From: Catenuloplanes niger
GTDB taxonomy: Bacteria > Actinomycetota > Actinomycetes > Mycobacteriales > Micromonosporaceae
Direction of reading: 5' to 3'
Assembly: GCF_031458255.1 (NCBI RefSeq)
Contig: NZ_JAVDYC010000001.1
Location: 5,837,001 to 5,901,000, forward strand
DNA length: 64,000 bases
The translations under genes and the position numbers were made by a program. The notes under the pieces were generated by a model. The model made no database searches and was not told where the DNA came from. It was given only the letters and a program-made list of their open reading frames with translations. Shown here piece after piece: positions 1 to 8,249 of this stretch (position 1 is its first letter; every line of letters starts with the position of its first letter).

Positions 1-2
1 CC

Positions 3-470
3 GGTCTGCTGCCCGCGGCGGTGATCGGGCTGGCCCAGGTGCTGGTGCTGTTCGCGGTGGTGGTGCTGGCCGTCGGCCTGGAGCCGGTGCACCCGTGGCG
101 GACGCTCGGCCTGCTCACGGTCACGTCCGTGGCGTTCGTCTGCGTGCAGCAGGCGATCGGCGCGTGGCTCGGCACGCCCGGGCGGCTGCTCACGCTGGCG
201 CTGCTCATGCTGCAGCTGACCTCGTCCGGCGGGACCTACCCGGTGGAGACCTCGCCGGCGTTCTTCCGCTGGATCCATCCGTACCTGCCGCTGTCGTACG
301 TGGTGGACGGGCTGCGGCACGCGATCGACGGCGGCGGGTCCGGGCCGGTGCTCACCGCCGCGCTGGTGCTGGGCGCGTTCGCGGCCGGCGGGTTCGCGCT
401 GACCGTGGCCGCGGTGGTGCGCGGACGGGTGCTGACCCCGGGCACGCTGCACCCCTCCCTCGTGATGTGA
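3..470 (+). CDS. C-terminal part of a YhgE/Pip- or ABC-2-type membrane exporter (partial)
   Basis: The gene is cut by the window edge; the frame is open from base 3. About 155 residues show four to five hydrophobic segments and a TYPVETSPAFFRWIHPYLPL stretch. This is typical of the last part of YhgE/Pip-like and ABC-2 membrane proteins, where a loop with Pro and aromatic residues precedes the final helices. A TetR gene follows after 7 bases, the usual arrangement of a drug or lipid exporter with its repressor. The substrate cannot be inferred. Confidence 0.7.
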   Translation, partial: GLLPAAVIGLAQVLVLFAVVVLAVGLEPVHPWRTLGLLTVTSVAFVCVQQAIGAWLGTPGRLLTLALLMLQLTSSGGTYPVETSPAFFRWIHPYLPLSYVVDGLRHAIDGGGSGPVLTAALVLGAFAAGGFALTVAAVVRGRVLTPGTLHPSLVM

Positions 471-477
471 TCGGGGT

Positions 478-1098
478 GTGGTGGACGGGCGGACGCGGCG
501 GCGGGACGACACGCGGCAGAGGCTGTACGAGGCCGCGGTCGAGCTGATCGCGGAGCAGGGCTACTCCGCCACCACGGTCGACGACATCGCGCTCCGGGCC
601 GGGGTGGCGAAGGGGACGGTCTACTACAACTTCGCGTCCAAGACGTCGCTGTTCGAGGGGCTGCTGCGGCACGGCATCGGGCTGCTCACGGAGGCGTTCC
701 GGACCGCGGTCGACGGGTTGCCGCCGCGCGAGGCACTGGCCGCGCTGGTGCACGCGCAGCTGACCTACATCCAGCGGTACCGGGCGTTCGCGCAGCTGCT
801 GCTCTCCGAGATGTGGCGGACGAACCGGGAGTGGCAGCAGACGCTCACGCTGCTGCGCGAGGAGGCGATCTCGGTGATCGCGGAGACGATCTCGCGCGGC
901 GTGCGCAGCGGCGACCTGCCGGCCGACCTGGACGTGCGGGTGGCGTCGTCCGCGCTGTTCGGCGTCGGCCTGGTGGTCGCGGTGGACTGGCTGGTGTTCA
1001 CGCCGGAGCGCCCGGTCGAGGACGTGGAGGCGTCCCTGCTGGCGATCGTGCGCCGGGTGCCCGTGGCCGACCCGGCCGCCCGTCCCCGAGCCGACTGA
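478..1098 (+). CDS. TetR/AcrR family transcriptional regulator
   Basis: The protein has 206 residues. The N-terminal helix-turn-helix reads TVDDIALRAGVAKGTVYYNF at about residues 33-52, a standard TetR DNA-binding domain. The C-terminal ligand-binding half is helical and divergent. It lies 7 bases after the membrane exporter and is probably co-transcribed with it, so it likely controls that exporter. Two tandem GTG codons (478 and 481) are possible starts. Confidence 0.9.
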   Translation: MVDGRTRRRDDTRQRLYEAAVELIAEQGYSATTVDDIALRAGVAKGTVYYNFASKTSLFEGLLRHGIGLLTEAFRTAVDGLPPREALAALVHAQLTYIQRYRAFAQLLLSEMWRTNREWQQTLTLLREEAISVIAETISRGVRSGDLPADLDVRVASSALFGVGLVVAVDWLVFTPERPVEDVEASLLAIVRRVPVADPAARPRAD

Positions 1099-1158
1099 CG
1101 ACGGAGCTCGCTGCCGAAATTTGAGTATCTCGGGCGATAAAGCATCGTTTTACCCGGC

Positions 1159-2130
1159 GTGAACAGCCGGCCGATCTTCGTCATGGGGTGTCCGCGGTCC
1201 GGTACCACGATGCTGCAGCTCATGCTGCACGCACATCCGCGGATCGCGATCCCGCCCGAGACCCGATTCGTGCTGTCCGGGTACGGCCTGCGGCACCGCT
1301 TCGGCGACCTCCGCAAGCCCGACCGCCGCCGCGCGCTGGCCGACTGGATCTTCACGGAGGAGACCAAGGTCGCCGACCTCGGGCTGGACCGGGACGCGGT
1401 GACCGCCCGGATCGTGGCCGGCCCGCCCACGCTCGGCTCCGCGATGGGCGCGGTCTTCCAGGCGTACGCCGAGCGCTTCGGCAAGCCGCGCTGGGGCGAC
1501 AAGCGGCCGTCCTACATCCACAACGTCGACGTCGTGCTCCGGCTCTTCCCGGACGCGCAGATCGTCACGATCACCCGGGACGGGCGCGACTGCGTGGCGT
1601 CGCTGCTGGAGATGCCGTGGCACCGGGATGGCATCCACAAGGCGATCTCCGCCTGGGCCCGGTCCGTCGACAGCGCCCGCCGCGCCGAGCGCGCGCTCCC
1701 GCCGGACTCCTACTTCCCGCTGCGGTACGAGAGCCTGGTGCAGAGCCCGGAGACCGAGCTGCGCCGCCTCTGCGCGTTCCTCGGCGAGGACTTCGACGAC
1801 GCGATGACCCGGCCGGACCAGGTCGCGTCCGTGGCCGTACCCGAGCGCAAGAAATGGCACGTCCGCACGCACGCGGAGGTCGGCGACGACCGCGTCGGCA
1901 CCTGGCGGGACCGCCTGGAGCCGTGGCAGATCGCGCTCTGCGAGGACGCGCTCGGCGACCGCCTGGCCGCGCAGGGATATGTGCTGTCCGGCATCGGCAC
2001 CGCGCCGCCGGCCCAGCGCGTGCGCTACGCCACGGTCGCGGCCCGGCACCGCCTCGGCGCGGTCCGCCGGCACGCCTCCAACGCCTACCACCGGGTCCGC
2101 CCGGACGCCCAGCTGCCGGCGCGGCGGTAG
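1159..2130 (+). CDS. Sulfotransferase family protein
   Basis: The protein has 323 residues. The N-terminal FVMGCPRSGTTMLQLML is the 5'-phosphosulfate (PAPS) loop, and ITRDGRDCVASLLEMPW at about residue 140 matches the 3'-phosphate binding region. It would transfer sulfate from PAPS to an unknown hydroxyl or amine acceptor. It stands alone, with no PAPS synthesis genes nearby. The GTG start places the P-loop at residues 7-15, as is usual in bacterial members. A TetR gene lies upstream and a strong terminator lies about 160 bases downstream. Confidence 0.88.
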   Translation: MNSRPIFVMGCPRSGTTMLQLMLHAHPRIAIPPETRFVLSGYGLRHRFGDLRKPDRRRALADWIFTEETKVADLGLDRDAVTARIVAGPPTLGSAMGAVFQAYAERFGKPRWGDKRPSYIHNVDVVLRLFPDAQIVTITRDGRDCVASLLEMPWHRDGIHKAISAWARSVDSARRAERALPPDSYFPLRYESLVQSPETELRRLCAFLGEDFDDAMTRPDQVASVAVPERKKWHVRTHAEVGDDRVGTWRDRLEPWQIALCEDALGDRLAAQGYVLSGIGTAPPAQRVRYATVAARHRLGAVRRHASNAYHRVRPDAQLPARR

Positions 2131-2186
2131 ACGTTTTCCCGCGTTCCGCCACGCGCGGGCCGGGCCGCGGCGTACCGTCGAAGACA

Positions 2187-2325
2187 GCAGCGGGAGACAG
2201 GGGCGATGGTTCCGAAAGGAACGACGGCACCGGAACCCGCTGCGGCTCACGGCAGGGACGCGGTGCGCACCGCGAGACCGCCGTGCATATAAGAAACCCC
2301 CAGGCATCGGCCTGGGGGTTTCTTT
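2187..2325 (+). ncRNA. Candidate structured RNA ending in an intrinsic terminator
   Basis: The 8-base arms 2187-2194 and 2236-2243 are perfect complements. They enclose a 5-bp hairpin with a GAAA tetraloop (2209-2222). A self-complementary gcggtgcgcaccgc follows around 2250-2264, then the 15-bp terminator at 2291-2324. No convincing long gene covers the segment; a 28-codon ORF (ATG 2206, TAA 2290-2292) is the only reading frame with a plausible ribosome site. It could be a small RNA, an attenuator for the permease at 2607, or the leader of a tiny peptide. I could not match it to a known riboswitch class. Confidence 0.4.
2291..2324 (+). terminator. Intrinsic terminator, 15-bp perfect stem
   Basis: Arms 2291-2305 and 2310-2324 pair perfectly around an ATCG loop. 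The 3' arm ends in tttctt followed by t. Because the arm is aagaaa/tttctt at its base, it can act in both directions. It separates the sulfotransferase and candidate RNA from the amine-catabolism block. Confidence 0.9.
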
Positions 2326-2606
2326 GTCGTGCGGCGAAGCGCCGGAACGAGCCCGGGCGAGAGAGATGGCCGGGCCCGTCCGGCGCCGCGGGGCCGGCCG
2401 AAGGCCCCTCGTCACCCACCCAGGATGCGGCGGGTACGGGCAGGTCGCAACGCAATTGCGCGCGGGCCGGCGCGGCCGCGGCCGAATCTGGTGTTTTACC
2501 GGTACGTATTGACCGCGGTGATCCTTCGGGTCGAGACTGGCGCGCAGCCGCCGGATCGACGATCTCCTCTGCGTACCGGCGAAGGTCCGTGTCCCGGAGG
2601 TGTTTC
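2326..2606. other. Gene-free stretch upstream of the permease
   Basis: I see no protein gene with actinobacterial codon use here. The last 20 bases hold a good ribosome site (ggagg at 2596-2600) seven bases before the permease GTG. The tract ttttaccggtacgtattgaccg around 2493-2514 is less GC-rich than its surroundings and may hold the permease promoter, but no clear pair of boxes was found. Confidence 0.4.
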
Positions 2607-4127
2607 GTGAGCACCGAAATCGACGACGACGCCCGGCGCCTGGCCGAACTCGGCTACAAGCAGGAGCTCAAGCGCACGTGGAGCGGGTTCTCCAACTTCG
2701 CCATCTCGTTCTCCATCATCTCGATCCTGGCCGGGTGCTTCACCACGTTCGGCCAGGCGTGGAACAACGGCGGGCCGGTCGCGGTCGCCTGGGGCTGGCC
2801 GCTGATCTCGGCGTTCATCCTGATCATCGGCTTCTGCATGTCGGAGCTGGTCTCGGCGTACCCGACCGCGGGCGGCATCTACTGGTGGGCCGCGACGATG
2901 GGCCGGCCGGTGCACGGCTGGTTCACCGGGTGGCTGAACCTGATCGGGCTGATCGCGGTCACCGCGTCCGTCGACTACGGCGCCGCGACGTTCCTGAACC
3001 TGACGCTGTCCGCGCTGGTGCCGGGCTGGGCGGGCACGCTCAGCCAGGCGTTCGTGCTCTTCGTGATCATCCTGGCGCTGCACGCGGCGATCAACGTGTT
3101 CGGGCACCGGGTCATCGACCTGCTGCAGAACGTGTCGGTCTGGTGGCACGTGGCCGGCGCGACGGCCGTGGTGCTGATCCTGCTGCTGGTGCCGGAGCGG
3201 CACCAGAGCTTCGAGTTCGTCTTCACCGAACGGTTCAACAACTCCGGCTTCGGCGACGCGGCCTACTGGTTCTACGTGCTGCCGCTGGGTTTCCTGCTCA
3301 CCCAGTACACGATCACCGGGTTCGACGCGTGCGCGCACGTCTCGGAGGAGACCCGGGGCGCGTCCACGGCCGCGGCCCGCGGACTCTGGCAGTCGATCTT
3401 CTACTCCGCGATCGGCGGCTGGGTGCTGCTGCTGTCGTTCCTGTTCGCGGCGACCGACGTGACCGCGATCAACGAGGCGTACGGCTTCTCCGGGGCGATC
3501 TTCGAGACCGCGCTCACGCCGTTCTTCTACCAGGTTGTGATCATCATCTCCACGGTCGGCCAGTTCTTCTGCGGCATGTCCTGCGTGACGTCGGCCTCGC
3601 GGATGGCGTACGCGTTCAGCCGGGACCGCGCGGTGCCGGGCTGGCGGCTCTGGTCGCGGGTGGACCGCAACGGTACGCCGACGGCGGCGATCCTCGCGGT
3701 CTGCGCGGCCGGGCTGCTGCTCACGCTGCCCGCGCTCTACCAGCGCGAGGGCGTGCCGATCGCGTTCTACGCCGTGGTCTCGGTCGCGGTGATCGGCCTC
3801 TACCTGGCGTTCGCGATCCCGATCGCGCTGCGGCTGCGGATGGGTGCGGCCTTCCGGCCCGGACCGTGGACGCTGGGCCGGCTCCACCGGCCGCTCTGCT
3901 GGATCGCGCTGCTCGAGATCGCGGTCGTCTCGGTCTACTTCGTCCTGCCGATCGTGCCCGCCGGTGTGCCGTTCACCAGCGACTTCACCTGGTCCGCGGT
4001 CAACTACGCGCCGCTCGCGGTCGGCGGCGTACTGCTGCTGGTCGCGCTCTGGTGGCTCGTCTCGGCCCGCCACTGGTTCATCGGCCCACGCCGAAACGTC
4101 GATTCCACAGTGGCCATCGATGAGTAG
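2607..4127 (+). CDS. APC-superfamily amino acid/amine permease
   Basis: The protein has 506 residues and about 12 hydrophobic segments. The opening LAELGYKQELKRTWSGFSNF followed by the first helix is characteristic of the GABA/choline-type (AGT/ACT) branch of the APC family. GGIYWWA in helix 3 and the charged EETRGAS loop near the middle also fit. It probably imports the amine or amino acid that the downstream glnA4-like, aldehyde dehydrogenase and PuuD genes degrade; the substrate is inferred from context only. The GTG at 2607 was chosen for its ggagg site at 2596-2600. Confidence 0.88.
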   Translation: MSTEIDDDARRLAELGYKQELKRTWSGFSNFAISFSIISILAGCFTTFGQAWNNGGPVAVAWGWPLISAFILIIGFCMSELVSAYPTAGGIYWWAATMGRPVHGWFTGWLNLIGLIAVTASVDYGAATFLNLTLSALVPGWAGTLSQAFVLFVIILALHAAINVFGHRVIDLLQNVSVWWHVAGATAVVLILLLVPERHQSFEFVFTERFNNSGFGDAAYWFYVLPLGFLLTQYTITGFDACAHVSEETRGASTAAARGLWQSIFYSAIGGWVLLLSFLFAATDVTAINEAYGFSGAIFETALTPFFYQVVIIISTVGQFFCGMSCVTSASRMAYAFSRDRAVPGWRLWSRVDRNGTPTAAILAVCAAGLLLTLPALYQREGVPIAFYAVVSVAVIGLYLAFAIPIALRLRMGAAFRPGPWTLGRLHRPLCWIALLEIAVVSVYFVLPIVPAGVPFTSDFTWSAVNYAPLAVGGVLLLVALWWLVSARHWFIGPRRNVDSTVAIDE

Positions 4128-4138
4128 TGTGTGAGCGT

Positions 4139-4170
4139 CCCGGATCGATGTTCCGAACACCGATTCCGGG
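4139..4170 (+). terminator. Probable terminator after the permease
   Basis: An imperfect stem starts 12 bases after the permease stop: outer ccgga pairs with ttccgg and inner tcg and tgtt pair with cga and aaca, with one mismatch and a small bulge. No T-run follows, so it may only be a 3'-end stabilising hairpin. Confidence 0.45.
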
Positions 4171-4255
4171 TAAGAGTGGGGTCGATGTCGGCTGACCTGG
4201 TTTCGCGCACCGGAGTTCCGGTGGGCGGGGCCCGAACCTACCAGGAGGTCCACAC

Positions 4256-5380
4256 GTGGTTTCTCGACGGACACTGCTCACCGGCGCGACGGTGGTGGGC
4301 GCGGGCGCGATCGCGGCGGCGGCCGGTGGTGTCGCCTACGCGGCGAACGAGCCGCGCCGCATCCCGCGCACGCTCGCGCACCAGCGCGGTCGGGTGGCGA
4401 GCCGCGAGCAGAACGACGTCGCGGAGTTCACGCTGACGCACCTCTCGGTGACGGCCTCAGCCGCTGCCGCGGTGCGGCTGCGGGACGCGAACGGATGGGG
4501 TGCGTGGCTCGAACTCGCCGGCTGCCACGGCGGCCGGGACGGCATATCAGCCGCGGCCGGCAACCGCTCCATGGTGCTGGCGCACGGTGTCACCGGTTAC
4601 GAGGTGCAGACCGCGGACGGCAGCCCGGCCGTGGTGCGTGAGATCAACACGATCGACGGCCCGGCCGGCCAGATCGCGGCGGTGGCGAAGAACGCGCTGC
4701 CGATGCGGGGCGCCCAGGCGCTCGCGCTCAACCGCTACCTGCCCCGGCAGGCGTGGGGCGCGGACGAGTCGCTGCGGCTCAACCCGGACGGCACCCAGAA
4801 GTGGGTGGCGGAATTCTTCCCGGTCCAGACGCTGACCGTGCACCACACCGGCGTGGACGCGCACAACGACGACCCCAACCCGGCCGCGACGGTCCGGGCC
4901 ATCTACTACGACGACACGATCGCGGACGACTACGGCGACATCGGCTACCAGCTGCTGATCGACGAGGCGGGCGCGGTCTACGAGGGCCGCTGGTCCGGCA
5001 CCGACGGTGTGCCGGTCTACGGCGGCACGGCCGGCCCGGACGGGCGGCCGAAGGCGGTCAACGGCGCGCACGTGGGCGGCTACAACGCCGGCAACGTGGG
5101 CGTCTCGCTGCTCGGCCGGTTCACCAACCGGCAGCCGACCGCGGCCGCGCGGGAGTCGCTGGTCAAGGTGCTGGCGGGCATCGCGGGTCTGGTCAACATC
5201 GACCCGACCGCGCGGGTGACCTACCGCAACCCGGTCTCCGGCGCGAGCGGCCAGGTCAACACGATCCTCGGCCACCGCGACTGGCAGGCGATCGGCGCGG
5301 GCGCGACCGAGTGCCCGGGCAACGCGTTCCACCCCACGCTCGCCGCGCTCCGCCAGGAGGTCGCGGCCGAGCTGAGCTAG
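4256..5380 (+). CDS. Tat-exported N-acetylmuramoyl-L-alanine amidase, PGRP type
   Basis: The protein has 374 residues. It starts with a Tat signal (SRRTLL, hydrophobic stretch, AYA cleavage region near residue 29). The amidase_2/PGRP domain occupies about residues 160-370. Visible zinc and catalytic elements are TVHHTG (about residue 200), the late HRDW and the following Cys of TECPG. It should cleave the bond between MurNAc and the stem peptide outside the membrane. The ribosome site aggagg at 4242-4247 supports the GTG start. It sits inside the amine-catabolism block without an obvious functional link. Confidence 0.92.
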   Translation: MVSRRTLLTGATVVGAGAIAAAAGGVAYAANEPRRIPRTLAHQRGRVASREQNDVAEFTLTHLSVTASAAAAVRLRDANGWGAWLELAGCHGGRDGISAAAGNRSMVLAHGVTGYEVQTADGSPAVVREINTIDGPAGQIAAVAKNALPMRGAQALALNRYLPRQAWGADESLRLNPDGTQKWVAEFFPVQTLTVHHTGVDAHNDDPNPAATVRAIYYDDTIADDYGDIGYQLLIDEAGAVYEGRWSGTDGVPVYGGTAGPDGRPKAVNGAHVGGYNAGNVGVSLLGRFTNRQPTAAARESLVKVLAGIAGLVNIDPTARVTYRNPVSGASGQVNTILGHRDWQAIGAGATECPGNAFHPTLAALRQEVAAELS

Positions 5381-5407
5381 TGACGCCGAGCCGAGCCGCA
5401 CGACACG

Positions 5408-5436
5408 ATGCCCGGGCCGGGAAAAGGCCCGGGCAT
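5408..5436 (+). terminator. Intrinsic terminator after the amidase
   Basis: Perfect 11-bp stem (5408-5418 with 5426-5436) and a 7-base loop, followed by tgttgt. Confidence 0.85.
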
Positions 5437-5464
5437 TGTTGTGCGCGAATGCGTTTGGTAGTAG
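5436..5464 (+). promoter_or_regulatory. Possible promoter of the glnA4-like gene
   Basis: TTGTTG (5436-5441) and TAGTAG (5459-5464) are 17 bases apart. The predicted transcription start falls a few bases before the ATG at 5476, so the message would be almost leaderless. The final base of the -10 box is not the expected T, so this is tentative. Confidence 0.35.
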
Positions 5465-5475
5465 ACCAGATCACC

Positions 5476-6831
5476 ATGGGACTCACCCTGGACGGGCTAC
5501 GTGCGGCGATCGACACCGGTGAGATGGACACGGTCGTCCTGGCGATCACGGACATGCAGGGCCGGCTGCAGGGCAAGCGGTTCCACGCCGCCCACTTCCT
5601 CGACGAGGTGGTGGCGCACGGCGGCGAGGGCTGCGACTACCTGCTCGCCGTGGACGTGGAGATGAACACGGTCGACGGGTACGCGATGTCCTCCTGGGAG
5701 CGCGGGTACGGCGACCTCGCGATGGTGCCGGACTTCGGCACGCTGCGCCGGGTGCCGTGGCAGCCCGGGACCGCGATGCTGCTGGCCGACCTGGCCTGGC
5801 CGGACGGTTCCGGTGACGTGCCGGCCTCGCCCCGGCAGATCCTCCAACGGCAGCTGGACCGGCTCGGTGAGTACGGCTACACCGCCTGGGCCGGCACCGA
5901 GCTGGAGTTCGTGCTCTACCGGGACAGCTACGAGACCGCGCAGAGCCAGGGCTACCGCGACCTCACGCCCGCCAACCTGTACAACGTGGACTACTCGCTG
6001 CTCGGCACCGCGCGGGTGGAACCGCTGCTGCGCCGGATCCGCAACGAGATGTACGGCGCCGGCCTGGTTCCGGAGAGCGCGAAGGGCGAGTGCAACCTCG
6101 GCCAGCACGAGATCGGCTTCCGGTACGCGGAGGCGCTCACCACGGCCGACCACCACGTGATCTACAAGAACGGCGCGAAGGAGATCGCGGCCCAGGAGGG
6201 CATGTCGATCACGTTCATGGCGAAGCCGAACGCGCGCGAGGGCAACTCCTGCCACATCCACTTCTCGCTGCGCGACCACACCGGCGCGCCCGCGATGCCG
6301 GGTGCCGGGCCGGGCGGGCTGTCCCGGGTCGGCGGATACGTGGTGGCCGGGCTGCTGGCCACGATGCGCGAGGCGAGCCTGTTCTACGCGCCGCAGATCA
6401 ACTCGTACAAGCGCTACCAGCCCGGGTCGTTCGCGCCGACCGCGGTGCGCTGGGGGGTGGACAACCGGACGTGCGCGCTGCGGATCGCCGGGCACGGGCC
6501 GTCGACGCGGGTGGAGAACCGGGTGCCGGGCGCGGACGTGAACCCGTACCTGGCGATCGCCGCGCTGATCGCCGGCGCGCTGCACGGCATCGAGCGCGAG
6601 CTGCCGCTGGAGGCGGCCCACCCGGGCAACGCCTACTCGGACGAGGACGCGCCACGGGTGCCGCCGACGCTGCGGGACGCGCTCGCGCTGTGGGAGTCGT
6701 CCGCGTTCGTGCGCGCGGCGTTCGGCGACGACGTGGCCGCCCACTACGCCAACAACGCCCGGGTGGAGCTGGCCGCGTTCGACGCCGCGGTCACGGACTG
6801 GGAGCTGCGGCGTGGGTTCGAGCGACTGTAG
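5476..6831 (+). CDS. glnA4: Glutamine synthetase-like gamma-glutamylamine ligase (GlnA4 type)
   Basis: The protein has 451 residues. It carries the glutamine synthetase N-terminal beta-grasp (ITDMQGRLQGKRF) and catalytic domain, including AGTELEFVLY (metal-binding Glu), NSCHIHFSL, and the ATP-site NGAKEIAAQ...SITFMAKP. RVENRVPGADVNPYLAIAAL is the conserved C-terminal signature. Proteins of this branch attach glutamate to an amine (polyamine, ethanolamine or similar) rather than ammonia. The next genes encode the enzymes that would oxidise and release such a product. An in-frame ATG at 5449 would add nine residues; 5476 is preferred because no ribosome site precedes either and a promoter-like pair fits 5476. 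Confidence 0.85.
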   Translation: MGLTLDGLRAAIDTGEMDTVVLAITDMQGRLQGKRFHAAHFLDEVVAHGGEGCDYLLAVDVEMNTVDGYAMSSWERGYGDLAMVPDFGTLRRVPWQPGTAMLLADLAWPDGSGDVPASPRQILQRQLDRLGEYGYTAWAGTELEFVLYRDSYETAQSQGYRDLTPANLYNVDYSLLGTARVEPLLRRIRNEMYGAGLVPESAKGECNLGQHEIGFRYAEALTTADHHVIYKNGAKEIAAQEGMSITFMAKPNAREGNSCHIHFSLRDHTGAPAMPGAGPGGLSRVGGYVVAGLLATMREASLFYAPQINSYKRYQPGSFAPTAVRWGVDNRTCALRIAGHGPSTRVENRVPGADVNPYLAIAALIAGALHGIERELPLEAAHPGNAYSDEDAPRVPPTLRDALALWESSAFVRAAFGDDVAAHYANNARVELAAFDAAVTDWELRRGFERL

Positions 6832-8182
6832 CGTCATCGATCCCGCCACCGGGCAGCGGTTCGCGGACGTCGAGATGGCGGGCGTCGAGGAGACCGACGC
6901 CGCGATCGCCCGGGCCGCCGCGGCGTTCGAGAGCTGGCGGGCCGTCGCGCCCGGCGACCGCGCCCGCCTGCTGCGCCGCTTCGCCGCGGTGGTGGACGCG
7001 CACGTCGAGGAGCTGGCCGCGCTGGAGGTGCGCAACGCGGGCCACCCGATCGGCAACGCGCGGTGGGAGGCCGGGAACGTCCGCGACGTGCTCGACTACT
7101 ACGCGGGCGCGCCGGAACGCCTCACCGGCCGGCAGATCCCGGTCGCCGGCGGGCTGGACGTCACGTTCCACGAGCCGCTCGGCGTGGCCGGCCTGATCGT
7201 GCCGTGGAACTTCCCGATGCCGATCGCGGCCTGGGGCTTCGCGCCCGCGCTCGCGGCCGGCAACACCGTGCTGCTCAAGCCGGCCGAGCTCACCCCGCTG
7301 ACCGCGCTGCGCCTGGCCGGGCTCGCGCTCGACGCCGGCCTGCCGGAGGGCGTGTTCACCGTGCTGCCCGGCCGCGGTGACGTGGTGGGGCAGCGGTTCG
7401 TGACCCATCCGGCGGTCCGGAAGATCTGCTTCACCGGGTCGGCCGCGGTCGGCAAACGGGTCCTGGCGGGCGCGGCCGCACAGATCAAACGCGTGACGCT
7501 GGAACTGGGCGGCAAGAGCGCGTCGATCGTGTTCGCGGACGCGGACCTGGCGCGCGCGGCCGAGGCGGCGCCGGGCGCGGTCTTCGACAACGCGGGCCAG
7601 GACTGCTGCGCGCGCTCCCGGCTGCTGGTCGAGCGCGCGGTCTACGACGACTTCCTCGCGCTGCTGGAACCGGCCGTGCGCGCGTTCCGGGTGGCGGACC
7701 CGGCGCTGGAGACGGCGCAGATGGGCCCGTTGATCTCCGAGGAGCGCCGGGCGGCAGTCGCCTCCTACGTGGACGGGGCGGAGACGCTGTTCGCCGGCGA
7801 CGTACCGGCCGGGTCCGGTGGTTTCTGGTTCCCGCCGACCGTGCTGCGCGCGGCGAGCACGCGGGACCGGCACTGGCGGGAGGAGATATTCGGGCCGGTC
7901 GTCTCCGTGCTGCCGTTCGACGGCGAGGACGAGGCGGTGCGGCTGGCGAACGACACCGCCTACGGCCTCTCCGGCTCGATCTGGACCCGTGACGTGGGCC
8001 GCGCGATCCGGGTGGCCCGGCGGGTCGACGCCGGCAACCTGAGCGTCAACTCCAACTCCTCGGTCCGGCACTGGACGCCGTTCGGCGGCATGAAGCAGTC
8101 CGGCCTGGGCCGCGAGCTGGGCCCGGACGCGCTGCTGGCGTTCACCGACGTCAAGAACGTCTTCATCGACACCGGGCCCTGA
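6812..8182 (+). CDS. NAD(P)-dependent aldehyde dehydrogenase
   Basis: The protein has 456 residues and full ALDH architecture. Seen are VPWNFPMPIA (cofactor loop), FTGSAAVGKRV, the general-base Glu in ELGGKSASIV, and the nucleophile in NAGQDCCARS. FGGMKQSGLGRELG closes the C-terminus. It probably oxidises the gamma-glutamyl aminoaldehyde formed from the glutamylated amine. The GTG start lies inside the end of the ligase gene (20-base overlap), indicating translational coupling. Confidence 0.9.
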   Translation: MGSSDCSVIDPATGQRFADVEMAGVEETDAAIARAAAAFESWRAVAPGDRARLLRRFAAVVDAHVEELAALEVRNAGHPIGNARWEAGNVRDVLDYYAGAPERLTGRQIPVAGGLDVTFHEPLGVAGLIVPWNFPMPIAAWGFAPALAAGNTVLLKPAELTPLTALRLAGLALDAGLPEGVFTVLPGRGDVVGQRFVTHPAVRKICFTGSAAVGKRVLAGAAAQIKRVTLELGGKSASIVFADADLARAAEAAPGAVFDNAGQDCCARSRLLVERAVYDDFLALLEPAVRAFRVADPALETAQMGPLISEERRAAVASYVDGAETLFAGDVPAGSGGFWFPPTVLRAASTRDRHWREEIFGPVVSVLPFDGEDEAVRLANDTAYGLSGSIWTRDVGRAIRVARRVDAGNLSVNSNSSVRHWTPFGGMKQSGLGRELGPDALLAFTDVKNVFIDTGP

Positions 8183-8249
8183 GGGCGGACCGGGCGGCAG
8201 CGGCGCCGGACGTGCCGCGCCCGAAAACTATCGAGGGGTGGCGGTACGC

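Noticed and set aside
2187-2325. Fluoride (crcB) or c-di-GMP-I riboswitch
   Set aside because: Short similarities exist (GGCGATGG; ACAGGG with a GAAA-capped stem), but the required downstream conserved bases and helices of either class are missing.
2496-4274. 592-codon minus-strand frame opposite the permease
   Set aside because: It is the antisense of a clear 12-helix permease and consists of Arg/Asp/Gln-rich filler.
5449-5475. Upstream ATG for the glnA4-like gene
   Set aside because: It would lie between the proposed promoter boxes; relatives start near GLTLDGLRAA.
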